Assembly: GCF_900156675.1 (NCBI RefSeq)
Contig: NZ_FTOH01000014.1
Span: 1 to 52,572 of the forward strand
Length of the DNA stretch: 52,572 nt
DNA from: Thalassolituus maritimus
GTDB taxonomy: Bacteria; Pseudomonadota; Gammaproteobacteria; Pseudomonadales; Oceanobacteraceae
Reading direction: 5' to 3'
Part shown: positions 1-8,000 of the stretch, one piece after another
How the letters are laid out: each line of letters begins with the position of its first letter
Numbering within the stretch: position 1 is the stretch's first letter
The notes under the pieces: model-generated
What the model saw: only the letters and a program-made list of their open reading frames with translations
Databases searched by the model: none
Told to the model about the DNA's origin: nothing
Translations under genes and position numbers: made by a program

Positions 1-155
1 AACGTATAGCGATCATAGTTTCTCTTTTTTGTTTGTCCCACACTGCACCTCTTTAATGAACAGAAAAAACTGTCCATGAAAGTGGTTACAGATCAGCGCG
101 CGCTTTTGCGCGTCCCGCCACGCTTTTAAGTGGCCTCAACGGCCGCTTGTTATGA
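1..155 (-). other. partial integron attC-like site at the window edge
   Basis: Read on the minus strand, the stretch downstream of the first cassette gene begins with CATAAC (149-154), a typical R'' half-site, followed by GC-rich self-complementary arms: GCCAC/GTGGC around 120-136 and CGCGC/GCGCG around 99-112. It runs to CGCTATACGTT at the window edge. AGCG after R'' can pair with CGCT near the end, and AAC with GTT. At about 155 nt it would be a long attC, and the edge may cut the R' site, so the call is weaker than for the site at 421-478. Confidence 0.45.
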
Positions 156-159
156 CTTA

Positions 160-402
160 TCACTGTAATTGACGCTGCCAAGAGTACTCATACTCATTTT
201 GTATACTATTCAATGAGTAGTACTCAGGATCGTCTGGGTCATCACCATTTATGTGTACAACGTGAAGATTCTTGGGCCTAGCTGGGTTATTGTCGATAAC
301 GAAATTCTCTATCTGAACTAGCTCAACATTGCCATCCGGCGTTTTCATTTTATAGATGCCTTCCTCTCTCGGAAGTTGATCATCCCAATGCTCATCTGTC
401 AT
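160..402 (-). CDS. integron cassette hypothetical protein (80 aa)
   Basis: I do not recognise this small acidic protein. It has no signal peptide or membrane segment and is rich in Asp, Glu, Asn and Tyr (for example DPDDPEYYSLN). The ATG lies about 20 nt inside the cassette boundary (GTTATGA, minus strand 427-421), with a GGA-containing ribosome site before it. An attC-like structure lies directly after the stop. One short ORF in one orientation between two recombination sites is the standard layout of a mobile gene cassette, and most such cassettes encode proteins of unknown function. Coding status is inferred from that layout. Confidence 0.65.
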   Translation of the reverse strand: MTDEHWDDQLPREEGIYKMKTPDGNVELVQIENFVIDNNPARPKNLHVVHINGDDPDDPEYYSLNSIQNEYEYSWQRQLQ

Positions 403-420
403 ATCAAAGATCCATAATAA

Positions 421-478
421 TCATAACGTTCAAAGCAGGGGCGGCGAAGCCGTCCCAGCCTGCCTTTGCTTGTTATAG
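421..478 (-). other. integron attC recombination site
   Basis: On the minus strand the site opens with CTATAAC (R'') and closes with GTTATGA (R'). The inner arms CAAAGGCAGG and CCTGCTTTG pair perfectly except for one extra G, matching the extrahelical base that IntI uses to recognise the folded bottom strand. The centre closes as GGGACGGC-TTC-GCCGCCC. At 58 nt with imperfect arms it matches short attC sites such as that of aadA1. It separates the two minus-strand cassette genes. Confidence 0.85.
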
Positions 479-485
479 CGATACA

Positions 486-737
486 TTATTCGCCAGTGAT
501 CTCTGAATTTCTAAAATACTTACTACCCACGAGAACATACACAGCCTTCTTGCCACAGCCTGATACGCCATAGGTACCGCTACCTAACCGTGTAACCTTT
601 AGATTTTCAGTTTCACAATCTAAATCGAACGCTGCCCGGTTCAATGCACTGTGATTAAAGTGATTTAAAGACCCTGCCACAGTACATCCTCCAAGGGAGA
701 ATATTACAAGAACATGTACTAGTAATTTCAATCTCAA
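486..737 (-). CDS. integron cassette lipoprotein (83 aa)
   Basis: This is a small predicted lipoprotein. The hydrophobic N terminus ends in the lipobox LGGC (Cys18), so it should be lipid-anchored in the envelope. The mature part has the spaced motif DLDCETENL...YGVSGCGKKAVYV, with paired cysteines that could form a disulfide; this resembles a family of short envelope proteins in other proteobacteria. The start is TTG (735-737) with GAGGT about 9 nt upstream; a second TTG two codons on is an alternative. The gene is followed 8 nt later by attC and preceded by GTTATAG (769-775), a cassette-junction match. Function unknown. Confidence 0.7.
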   Translation of the reverse strand: MRLKLLVHVLVIFSLGGCTVAGSLNHFNHSALNRAAFDLDCETENLKVTRLGSGTYGVSGCGKKAVYVLVGSKYFRNSEITGE

Positions 738-1125
738 ACTTACTACCTCGTTAGCTTAGATGTTAGCTATAACAGTTTATTCGTAAGCGTGCTCCTTTAC
801 ACACCCCTGTCCCTTTCAATATTTCGAGCATAACCCCCGGACACCACTATGAAAAGTGCCTGAGGCGACGCCTTTTGCCAGTGTGAAAGCGTGCGTGCAC
901 GTTTGCACACCTCCGCTGTCTTTACATTTGGCACACTATCACACCACTAAACACTACAACCTACTGATTTATATGGCTTATTTACTATTGATAGATTGCA
1001 AGGTGTGAATTTCCGACTAACCATGCAAACGCGCAAGTTTTTACGCGACACTCCAAATATACTGTTTATCCATCCATACAATTTTCGTGAGCATAGCTGT
1101 GTCCTGTGTGACTAATTCTGGATAC
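738..1125. other. non-coding stretch flanking the cassette array
   Basis: No credible gene is seen here. There is a cassette-junction-like GTTATAG on the minus strand at 769-775 and GTTATGC at 828-834, but no folded attC partner for the second. An imperfect inverted repeat lies at 881-910 (14-nt arms, 12 matches, 2-nt loop). Given the cassette orientation, attI and a divergent intI would be expected here, and neither is present. Confidence 0.6.
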
Positions 1126-1156
1126 AAAAACGCCGGGCATTGCCCGGCGTTTTATT
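1126..1156 (-). terminator. rho-independent terminator after cysS
   Basis: A perfect CGCCGGGC/GCCCGGCG stem (1131-1138 with 1142-1149) has a 3-nt loop, flanked by A-tract on one side and T-tract on the other. It sits 27 nt beyond the cysS stop and could work in both directions, insulating cysS from the cassette region. Confidence 0.9.
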
Positions 1157-1182
1157 TGTTAATCTAGTACTTTTTTATTAGA

Positions 1183-2553
1183 TTACGATTTCGACCAGGT
1201 CGTCCCTTCTGGTCCGTCTTTCAGCACAATACCTTTAGCAACCAGCTCGTCACGTACAGCGTCTGCTGTCGCAAAGTCTTTGGCTTTTTTGGCTTCTGCA
1301 CGCTTCTGGATCATTTCTTCGATCCATTCCGCTTCATCACCAGCACCCGACTGAAGGAAGCTTTGCGGGTCAGACTGCAAGCAGCCCAGCACGCCGCCCA
1401 GATGACGAAGCTGGCCCGCCAGTGCGGCCTGCTCTTCGCCTGATGCTTTGTTCAGGTCGCGCACCAGATCAAACAGCACAGCGATAGCAACCGGCGTATT
1501 GAAGTCGTCGTCCATCGCTGCGTGGAAACGTGCGCTGTAGTCGTTATCAATATCGCTGACAGAACCCACTTCAACACTCAGCAGTGCATTATAGAAACGT
1601 TCGAGCTTAGTCTGCGCTTCTTTCAGGCTGTCTTCTGAGTAATTAATTGGGCTGCGGTACTGGCTCGACAGCAGCAGGAAGCGAACGACTTCTGCCGGGT
1701 ACTTATCGAGAATTTCACGAATAGTGAAGAAGTTGCCCAGTGATTTAGACATCTTCTCGCCATCGACACGTACTGCCCCAGCATGCATCCAGGTATTGAC
1801 GTATTTTTTGCCGGTTGCTGCTTCTGACTGAGCGATCTCATTCTCGTGGTGCGGGAATTTAAGATCCGGGCCACCGCCGTGAATGTCGAAGGTATCGCCT
1901 AAGCAGCAGGTCGACATCGCAGAACATTCGATGTGCCAGCCTGGGCGACCAATACCCCAAGGAGAATCCCAGTGTGGCTCTTCTGGCTTAGCGGATTTCC
2001 AAAGTACGAAGTCGAGCGGGTCTTCTTTGACGTCGCCCACCTCTACACGGGCGCCAGCTTCGAGTTCATCAAGAACCTTGCCCGACAGCTTGCCGTAACC
2101 TTCAAACTTACGAACACGGTAATACACGTCACCATTATCAGCCGCGTAAGCAAAACCCTTTTCGATCAAAGTTTCAACCAACTTGATGATGTCACCGATG
2201 TGGGCGGTGGCTTTTGGCTCTGCGTCTGGCTTTTCGATACCGAGCAACTCTGAGTCTTTGTGCATTTCTGCGATAAAGCGCTCAGTGAGTGCATCAAAGG
2301 CTTCGCCATTTTCGTTAGCACGCTGAATGATTTTGTCGTCGATGTCGGTGATATTACGGATGTAATTCACATCGTAACCGCGATGGCGCAGATAACGCGC
2401 AATAACATCGAACGCGACCATGACACGGGCATGCCCCAGGTGACAGAAATCGTAGACCGTCATGCCACACACGTACATGCCAACCTTACCGGGTACGAGG
2501 GGTTTGAATTCTTCTTTCTGTCGGGTCAGGGTGTTAAAAATCTTCAGTGTCAT
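1183..2553 (-). CDS. cysS: cysteinyl-tRNA synthetase
   Basis: Class I aminoacyl-tRNA synthetase that charges tRNA-Cys in the cytoplasm. The catalytic HIGH motif appears as HLGH (residues 38-41) after the zinc-ligand Cys of YVCGMTVYD (Cys29). The remaining zinc-site region is [10 protein letters not shown] and PHHENE, and the KMSKS loop is [10 protein letters not shown] near residue 265. At 456 aa it is close to E. coli CysS (461). An in-frame start 27 nt upstream (2580) is possible, but the ATG at 2553 follows a GGAAAA box and gives the canonical N terminus MTLKIFNTL. It lies downstream of glnS on the same strand, separated by a 135-bp spacer holding a long stem-loop. Confidence 0.97.
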   Translation of the reverse strand: MTLKIFNTLTRQKEEFKPLVPGKVGMYVCGMTVYDFCHLGHARVMVAFDVIARYLRHRGYDVNYIRNITDIDDKIIQRANENGEAFDALTERFIAEMHKDSELLGIEKPDAEPKATAHIGDIIKLVETLIEKGFAYAADNGDVYYRVRKFEGYGKLSGKVLDELEAGARVEVGDVKEDPLDFVLWKSAKPEEPHWDSPWGIGRPGWHIECSAMSTCCLGDTFDIHGGGPDLKFPHHENEIAQSEAATGKKYVNTWMHAGAVRVDGEKMSKSLGNFFTIREILDKYPAEVVRFLLLSSQYRSPINYSEDSLKEAQTKLERFYNALLSVEVGSVSDIDNDYSARFHAAMDDDFNTPVAIAVLFDLVRDLNKASGEEQAALAGQLRHLGGVLGCLQSDPQSFLQSGAGDEAEWIEEMIQKRAEAKKAKDFATADAVRDELVAKGIVLKDGPEGTTWSKS

Positions 2554-2607
2554 GTTTTTTCCAAGTATATCTTTTATCAAGCTCGAACGACGCAGGAAGT
2601 GCGAGGC

Positions 2608-2667
2608 GGAAGTAGATTCAGAAAGCGGAGTTTACTGGTGTAAATGAGCATTTCTGAATCTGCTTCC
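2608..2667 (-). repeat. long nested stem-loop between glnS and cysS
   Basis: Two 17-nt arms (2608-2624 and 2651-2667) are complementary at 16 positions, the other being a G-U pair in RNA. The 26-nt loop contains a second small hairpin, TTTAC-TGGT-GTAAA (2631-2644). It lies right after the glnS stop with no T-run beside it, so an mRNA-processing or leader structure for cysS is as likely as a terminator. Confidence 0.7.
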
Positions 2668-2688
2668 AACAAAGCAATTGCGAGGCAG

Positions 2689-4359
2689 TTAGCTTGACAG
2701 GGATTTGTCTTCGCGAAGCCCAATCGTTAAATTGAAAATCGGTTTTTCTGCCGTGTGCTCAAAACGATCAGCAACGTAGTAGCCTTCGCGCTCAAACTGG
2801 AAGTTTGCTTCAGCATCCACTTCTGCAAGTGCCGGTTCGATCAGTGCGGTAACAACACTCAATGAATCTTTATTCACGTGATCCATAAAGTCGCCCTCGC
2901 CTTTGTCTGGCGTCGCGCTGGTGAAGAGTCGCTCGTACAGACGCAGTTCGGCTTCTTTGTGATCGGTGGCCGACACCCAATGAACAACACCCTTCGGATT
3001 TACGCCGTCTTCCGGATTTTCACCTAGGGTATTTTCAATCAGCTTCGCCTTCACGAGCGTGACATTGCCATCGGCGTCTTTCTCGTAATCGGTTGCTTCA
3101 ATGACATAAGAGAAACGTAGACGGATGCGTTTGCCCGGACAGAACTTCTTCTTGAACTTTTTGCTGTACTCTTCTTTGAAGTCGTCCTGATCAATAAAGA
3201 TTTCACGCGTAAATGGCATCTCACGCTCGCCCAGGTCCAGCTCTGGGTGGAACGGCGCTTTGAGCATTTCTTTGTGATCTTCAGGCAGATTTTCAATCAC
3301 CACTTTCAATGGTTTGAGTACGGCCATGGCGCGAGGTGCATTCTGGTTCAGGTCGCTACGCAACGCGTGCTCCAGCATGGCTACATCTACCATGCCATCA
3401 CTGCGGGTTACGCCAATCATGTCGCAGAAGGTACGAATTGAGTTTGGGGTAAAACCACGACGGCGCATACCGGAAATAGTCGGCATACGCGGGTCATCCC
3501 AGCCAGCGACCACGCCTTCATCAACCAGGAACTTGAGCTTACGTTTAGACGTTACTGTGTAGTCGAGGTTCAGGCGACCGAACTCGTACTGCTTTGGCTG
3601 CGCAGGCACCGGCAGGTTTTCGATGAACCACTCGTACAATGGGCGGTGATCTTCGAATTCAAGCGTACACACAGAGTGAGTGATGCCCTCAATCGCATCC
3701 GACTGCCCATGAGTGAAGTCATAGGTCGGGTAGATGCACCACTTATCACCGGTCTGGTGATGGGTGATCTTACGAATGCGGTAGATGATCGGATCACGCA
3801 TATTCATGTTCGGCGAGGCCATGTCGATCTTAGCGCGCAGAACTTTCGCACCCGTATCGAACTCTCCCTCTTTCATACGAGCAAACAGGTCGAGATTCTC
3901 TTCGACAGTGCGCTCGCGATATGGGCTGTTCTTACCCGGCTCGGTCAGGGTGCCGCGATATTCGCGCGCCTCTTCGGCGTTCAGGTCACAGACATAGGCT
4001 TTGTCGGCCTTGATCAGTTCAACCGCCCAGTCGTGCAGCTGATCAAAATAATCAGACGCGTAGTGAATGTCGCCCTTCCACTGATAACCAAGCCAGGTGA
4101 TGTCGTCTTTAATCGCATCAATGAATTCCTGGCTTTCTTTCTCTGGGTTGGTGTCATCGAAACGCAGGTTACATGCGCCATCAAACTGTTCGGCAACACC
4201 GAAGTTAAGACAGATGGATTTCGCATGGCCGACATGGAGGTAACCATTTGGCTCTGGCGGGAATCGGGTCTGCACCGATTGCACGCGCCCGGCATCAAGG
4301 TCTTCCTGAATGATTTTGGCGATGAAATTATTACTGGTGTTCGATGTCGTATCAGTCAT
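2689..4359 (-). CDS. glnS: glutaminyl-tRNA synthetase
   Basis: Class I synthetase that charges tRNA-Gln directly, as in most gammaproteobacteria, with no amidotransferase needed. The N-terminal signature FPPEPNGYLHVGHAKS carries the HIGH-type motif at residues 42-45. The KMSKS equivalent is VTSKRKL, and the two C-terminal beta-barrel anticodon domains follow. Length is 556 aa against 554 in E. coli. The reading frame is open a further 34 codons upstream (to 4461), but that extension has no family similarity; the ATG at 4357-4359 gives MTDTTSNTS and the expected length. A TATAAT box on the minus strand at 4421-4426 is a candidate promoter element. Divergent from ppiB. Confidence 0.97.
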   Translation of the reverse strand: MTDTTSNTSNNFIAKIIQEDLDAGRVQSVQTRFPPEPNGYLHVGHAKSICLNFGVAEQFDGACNLRFDDTNPEKESQEFIDAIKDDITWLGYQWKGDIHYASDYFDQLHDWAVELIKADKAYVCDLNAEEAREYRGTLTEPGKNSPYRERTVEENLDLFARMKEGEFDTGAKVLRAKIDMASPNMNMRDPIIYRIRKITHHQTGDKWCIYPTYDFTHGQSDAIEGITHSVCTLEFEDHRPLYEWFIENLPVPAQPKQYEFGRLNLDYTVTSKRKLKFLVDEGVVAGWDDPRMPTISGMRRRGFTPNSIRTFCDMIGVTRSDGMVDVAMLEHALRSDLNQNAPRAMAVLKPLKVVIENLPEDHKEMLKAPFHPELDLGEREMPFTREIFIDQDDFKEEYSKKFKKKFCPGKRIRLRFSYVIEATDYEKDADGNVTLVKAKLIENTLGENPEDGVNPKGVVHWVSATDHKEAELRLYERLFTSATPDKGEGDFMDHVNKDSLSVVTALIEPALAEVDAEANFQFEREGYYVADRFEHTAEKPIFNLTIGLREDKSLSS

Positions 4360-4481
4360 ATTGGTCCGTATCTGTACAGAAACGATAGCCGCCCCATGTC
4401 GGGCCGTGGAAAAAGGCGGTATTATACGCGCCGAAAGCCCGCAAGGGATACCCGAACACACTATTTGAGCTGAGAGAAATC

Positions 4482-4979
4482 ATGATCCTGCTGAAAACCA
4501 ACCTTGGTGACATCAAAGTCGAACTGAACCACGAGAAAGCTCCTAAAACTGCCGCGAACTTCGAGCAGTACGTTAAAGATGGCTTCTACGACGGCGTTAT
4601 CTTCCACCGCGTCATCGACGGTTTCATGATTCAGGGCGGCGGCATGGAGCCAGGCATGAAAGAGAAGGCGACTCGCGAGCCTATCGAAAACGAAGCTGAC
4701 AACGGCCTCAAGAACGAAGTTGGCACCCTGGCGATGGCCCGCACCATGGACCCACACTCTGCCAGCGCGCAGTTCTTTATCAACGTTGCTGATAACGCCT
4801 TCCTTAACCACACCAGCAAAGACATGCAGGGTTGGGGCTACGCAGTATTCGGCAAAGTAACTGAAGGCATGGATGTGGTAAACCGCATCAAAGGCGTGCG
4901 TACCACGATGGCCATGGGCCACCAGGACGTACCTGCGGAAGACGTAATCATCGAGAAAGCTGAAGTCATCGCTGACTGA
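4482..4979 (+). CDS. ppiB: peptidyl-prolyl cis-trans isomerase B (cyclophilin)
   Basis: Cytoplasmic cyclophilin that speeds proline isomerisation during protein folding. The catalytic cyclophilin segment [16 protein letters not shown] holds the active-site Arg, and the later motifs are SASAQFFIN and WGYAVFGKV. There is no signal peptide, which fits PpiB rather than periplasmic PpiA. Length is 165 aa (E. coli PpiB 164). The start follows a GAGAGAA ribosome site. The next gene, lpxH, begins 10 nt after the stop, so they form an operon; ppiB-lpxH is a frequent gammaproteobacterial pair. Confidence 0.96.
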   Translation: MILLKTNLGDIKVELNHEKAPKTAANFEQYVKDGFYDGVIFHRVIDGFMIQGGGMEPGMKEKATREPIENEADNGLKNEVGTLAMARTMDPHSASAQFFINVADNAFLNHTSKDMQGWGYAVFGKVTEGMDVVNRIKGVRTTMAMGHQDVPAEDVIIEKAEVIAD

Positions 4980-4989
4980 TCCGGTTTCT

Positions 4990-5715
4990 ATGACGCATTA
5001 CTTTATTTCTGACCTGCACCTGCAGGGCAACCGACCAGCCATGTCCGAAGGCTTCTTCGGACTGCTGGACCGGCTCAAAGGCGCAGAGACACTGTATATT
5101 CTCGGCGACTTCTTCGAAGTCTGGATCGGTGACGATTACACCGACGCTCTGGTTGAACGCATTCAAACCTCACTGAAAGCTCTCGCGGATCAAGGCGTAA
5201 AGATTTTCTTTATGCACGGTAATCGCGACTTTCTGATGGGCGATGTGTTTGCCAATGCCTGCGGCGCGGACATGCTCGCTGAAGGTACGGTTATTACCGT
5301 TGGCGATCAGCAAGCGCTGCTGATGCACGGTGATAGCTTGTGTACCCGTGACGTTGCTTACATGAACATGCGACAGCTGTTCCGCAACCCTGAGTGGCAG
5401 GCCGATCTGTTGAACAAGTCGATCGAAGAACGACTGGCCATTGGTCAACAGGTCAGGTCAGAGAGCAAAGCTGGCCAGCAGATGAAAGCGGACGACATCA
5501 TGGACGTCACCCCCGAAGAGGTCGACAAGGTGATGGATGATGCGAAAGTAAGCCTGCTGATTCACGGTCACACTCACCGCCCTGCAACTCATGACTGGGA
5601 ATGTAACGGCCAGAAGCGTCAGCGCATCGTACTCGGTGACTGGGGCGACGCTCACGGCTGGCTTATCCGCTGGGATGAGGGCTCAAGCCCTGTCTTAGAA
5701 AAGTTCGGGTTTTAA
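4990..5715 (+). CDS. lpxH: UDP-2,3-diacylglucosamine diphosphatase
   Basis: Calcineurin-like metallophosphoesterase that hydrolyses UDP-2,3-diacylglucosamine to lipid X and UMP in lipid A synthesis, at the inner face of the membrane. The metal ligands are visible in order: SDLHL (Asp8, His10), LGDFFEVW (Asp40), MHGNRDFL (Asn78, Arg79) and the late histidines in LLIHGHTHRPA. Length is 241 aa (E. coli 240). It is the second gene after ppiB. Its stop codon lies in the loop of a terminator-like hairpin. The partner lipid A genes lpxK and msbA are further right in the window. Confidence 0.96.
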   Translation: MTHYFISDLHLQGNRPAMSEGFFGLLDRLKGAETLYILGDFFEVWIGDDYTDALVERIQTSLKALADQGVKIFFMHGNRDFLMGDVFANACGADMLAEGTVITVGDQQALLMHGDSLCTRDVAYMNMRQLFRNPEWQADLLNKSIEERLAIGQQVRSESKAGQQMKADDIMDVTPEEVDKVMDDAKVSLLIHGHTHRPATHDWECNGQKRQRIVLGDWGDAHGWLIRWDEGSSPVLEKFGF

Positions 5716-5726
5716 CCCGGACTTTT
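5701..5726 (+). terminator. terminator-like hairpin over the lpxH stop codon
   Basis: Arms AAGTTCGGG (5701-5709) and CCCGGACTT (5716-5724) pair with one G-U, with the lpxH TAA in the loop and a TTTT run at 5723-5726 that abuts the next start codon. It could end ppiB-lpxH transcripts or attenuate entry into the transporter gene. Confidence 0.6.
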
Positions 5727-6635
5727 ATGAGTTCCAACATTAGCCCCAGCGATCAAGATCACTCCCGCCCGCCTCACTGGCTTCGCACACTAGGGCTCAC
5801 CGCCTTTGCAATGCTTGCCTTTGCCGGTAATTCTGTCCTCTGCCGACTGGCACTCAAAGACGAAACTATCGACCCGGCCGGATACACCCTGATGCGGCTT
5901 ATTGCTGGCGCCGTTTTTCTAGCCCTACTCTCGTTAATCCTGTTGAAGCCCAGTCGACCGAACCAAATCCTGAATTACGGCAACTGGCCCGCCGCAACGG
6001 CTCTGTTTATTTACGCAGCGACCCTGTCATTCGGTTACATCAGCATTGATACCGGCGCAGGCGCACTTATTCTGTTTGGTTTTGTGCAGCTATCCATGAT
6101 TCTGATTGGCGCTTTTCGTGGGCATCGACCTGCGCTCACAGAATGGGCCGGCATTCTTCTGGCCTTTGGCGGCTTAAGTTATATGCTGCTGCCAGGATCA
6201 GAAGCACCTGAGCTTGCTGGCTTCGTTCTTATGGCCATATCGGGGGCAGCCTGGGGCGTATATACCCTGATCGGGCGAGGCTCAGCGACGCCTCTGGCAG
6301 ACACCAGTGGAAACTTTTTACGCTCGTGCATACCTGCGCTGATTCTGCTTTTTTACTTTTTGGGCGACGTTTACCTAACGGAAAGAGGCCTCCTGCTCGC
6401 CATCGCATCAGGCGCACTTGCATCGGGTGCAGGCTATGCAGTGTGGTATGCCGTCATCAACCACCTTCGGGTATCTCAAGCGGCGGTCGTCCAGCTCTCA
6501 GTGCCGGTCATTGCCGCCGTTGGTGGATTGCTATTCGCGGCAGAGCCCATCACCAGTCGATTCGTTATTGCCTCTCTGCTGGTGCTCGGCGGTATTGCCA
6601 TCGTCACGCTTTCCAAGAAGCCTGCCCGCCAATAA
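5727..6635 (+). CDS. DMT (EamA) family inner-membrane transporter
   Basis: Drug/metabolite transporter with about ten hydrophobic segments arranged as two EamA repeats: residues about 20-150 and 160-298. The second repeat ends in the family-typical run VQLSVPVIAAVGGLLFAAEP. Substrates in this family range from amino acids and nucleotides to drugs, and none can be read from the sequence. The ATG at 5727 directly follows the lpxH terminator-like hairpin and has no good ribosome site; an internal start just before the first membrane segment (Met29) is possible. It may be read through from lpxH or translated weakly. Confidence 0.85.
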   Translation: MSSNISPSDQDHSRPPHWLRTLGLTAFAMLAFAGNSVLCRLALKDETIDPAGYTLMRLIAGAVFLALLSLILLKPSRPNQILNYGNWPAATALFIYAATLSFGYISIDTGAGALILFGFVQLSMILIGAFRGHRPALTEWAGILLAFGGLSYMLLPGSEAPELAGFVLMAISGAAWGVYTLIGRGSATPLADTSGNFLRSCIPALILLFYFLGDVYLTERGLLLAIASGALASGAGYAVWYAVINHLRVSQAAVVQLSVPVIAAVGGLLFAAEPITSRFVIASLLVLGGIAIVTLSKKPARQ

Positions 6636-6659
6636 GCTGAGTTTGAAGCTCGCGGCGGT

Positions 6660-7466
6660 TTAGAAATTTTCCTTTCCTTCTGATGCGCCCTGTTTCCAGT
6701 AACCAGAGGCTTTGATGTAGTTCTTTGACCACTTCAGATCGTCCATCAGGTAACGGCGTACGGACTTTACCATGCTGCTCTCGCCCGCTATCCAGGAGAA
6801 GGTACCAGCTTCGACGTTCGACTCTTTCAGGTACGAAAGAATCCCGGTGGCATCGTCAGCCTGCGACAGCGGCCTCTGAATACAATGAATGCTCAGGTCA
6901 ATGCTCTGTGCAGCACCGCTAACACTCTCAGCCCATGAGTAGATTGCCTCCGCATCCGCTGGCGACTGCACGAGCAAGACAGCTGTAACGGCTTCACCAG
7001 CCGCGCTTTCCTCGATCCGGCGAGCGATTGCGGGAATGGCTGATTCATCTCCAATCAGCAGCCAACGCCCTTCTGGATTGTGGATTTTCTGGGAACCTCT
7101 CGGGCCACCGAATTCAAGCGTGTCTCCGATGTCCGCTGCCATGGCCCATTCCGCTGCGGGACCACCAGGGTGTGCGACAAACTCAAGCAACAATTCATTG
7201 CGCTCAGCATCATAACGACGAGGTGTGTAGTCACGCTTAACCGACAGATCTCCCGATGCGTCTGGAAGGAAAATTTTAATATGATCATCTGGTGACTCAG
7301 ACCTGAAACCTCTTAACTCTGGCCCCTGTAAATACAGCCTTACCAGACTGTCGCCAATACATTCTTTGCGTGCGACCGTTACCTTCCGCTTGATCAGATC
7401 AAACTTCACACGCTCAAGGTAAGGTTCGTATCTGTTGTCTTCGTATTTGTGCTCTTCTACTGACAT
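6660..7466 (-). CDS. siderophore-interacting FAD reductase (ViuB/YqjH type)
   Basis: Flavoprotein that reduces ferric-siderophore complexes in the cytoplasm to release iron. The N-terminal FAD-binding barrel contains KRDYTPRRYD, the flavin motif, and HPGGPAAEWA. The C-terminal NAD(P)H half ends in the family signature SWIAGESSMVKSVRRYL followed by YIKASGYWKQG. Length is 268 aa (E. coli YqjH 254). It is transcribed away from the MarR gene at 7575 and the 108-bp gap carries two palindromes, so regulation by that protein is likely. Its 3' end faces the transporter gene at 6635 with a 24-bp gap. Confidence 0.9.
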   Translation of the reverse strand: MSVEEHKYEDNRYEPYLERVKFDLIKRKVTVARKECIGDSLVRLYLQGPELRGFRSESPDDHIKIFLPDASGDLSVKRDYTPRRYDAERNELLLEFVAHPGGPAAEWAMAADIGDTLEFGGPRGSQKIHNPEGRWLLIGDESAIPAIARRIEESAAGEAVTAVLLVQSPADAEAIYSWAESVSGAAQSIDLSIHCIQRPLSQADDATGILSYLKESNVEAGTFSWIAGESSMVKSVRRYLMDDLKWSKNYIKASGYWKQGASEGKENF

Positions 7467-7502
7467 TCAGGATTCCCGGCGCTTGGCCTTATTTTCAATA
7501 TA

Positions 7503-7517
7503 GTTGATAATATCAAC
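7503..7517. promoter_or_regulatory. palindromic operator 1, marR / siderophore reductase
   Basis: A perfect 15-bp palindrome GTTGATA-A-TATCAAC in the divergent intergenic region, about 37 bp from the reductase start codon. It shares the GTTGA/TCAAC half-sites with the second palindrome, whose centre is 30 bp away (about three helical turns). This is the expected form of a MarR-dimer site. Confidence 0.8.
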
Positions 7518-7530
7518 ATAATTCCAAATA

Positions 7531-7549
7531 TAGTTGACACCATCAACTA
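7531..7549. promoter_or_regulatory. palindromic operator 2, marR / siderophore reductase
   Basis: Perfect half-sites TAGTTGA (7531-7537) and TCAACTA (7543-7549) with a 5-bp spacer, 25 bp upstream of the MarR start. Together with operator 1 it probably allows autoregulation and joint control of the divergent reductase. Confidence 0.8.
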
Positions 7550-7574
7550 AAGAACAGACAGGTTCAGAAAAGTT

Positions 7575-8000
7575 ATGTCAGATATCCAAGTGGTCAGCGC
7601 AGCTTCAGACCTTCTGCATGCATTCAAGAGCGCATTGCAGGATGAGTTAAGCAATGCAGGTGTGTCACTGACACCGACTGAGGTGAAGGTTCTCAGAGTG
7701 ATTGAACGTCAGGACTCCTGCACTCCCCTGCGCCTTACGCGGGTGTTGAATCGCGACAAAGCACAGATAACGAGGATGCTGGCGACACTGGAGAAGAAAC
7801 AACTTATAGAGCGAAAGCAGAACCCAGAGGACAAGCGAAGTCAGCTTATAGAAGTGACGGATTATGGGAGCCAGCTAATTAAAGAAAGCAAACGACCTGA
7901 GGCAAACATAACTGAACGAATGGCCACTGGCGTAAACGCTGCCGACCTGACTCAGTGCCTTGATACTCTGAATAAACTGAGCAGAAACCTCAGTCAGTAA
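7575..8000 (+). CDS. MarR family transcriptional regulator
   Basis: Winged-helix dimeric regulator of 141 aa. The recognition region is TPLRLTRVLNRDKAQITRML (residues about 54-73), followed by the MarR wing segment ERKQNPEDKRSQLIEVT with the conserved Asp-Lys-Arg. It is divergent from a siderophore-interacting reductase and has two matched palindromes in its promoter, so it most likely represses itself and that gene. The ligand is unknown; iron, a siderophore or oxidative stress would fit the target. The arrangement resembles E. coli yqjH-yqjI, but YqjI is a PadR-type protein. Its last 11 bp overlap murB tail to tail. Confidence 0.9.
   Translation: MSDIQVVSAASDLLHAFKSALQDELSNAGVSLTPTEVKVLRVIERQDSCTPLRLTRVLNRDKAQITRMLATLEKKQLIERKQNPEDKRSQLIEVTDYGSQLIKESKRPEANITERMATGVNAADLTQCLDTLNKLSRNLSQ

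Noticed and set aside
828-834. GTTATGC (minus), a cassette-junction match in the cysS-side spacer
   Set aside because: No partner half-site or folded attC arms could be found upstream, so it is left as an unexplained match.
2554-2688. Cysteine-responsive riboswitch or T-box ahead of cysS
   Set aside because: No T-box core or known riboswitch motif is seen; only the stem-loop is supported.
3646-4473. 275-codon plus-strand open frame antisense to glnS
   Set aside because: It is entirely opposite a well-supported synthetase gene and has no recognisable motif, so it is a shadow frame.
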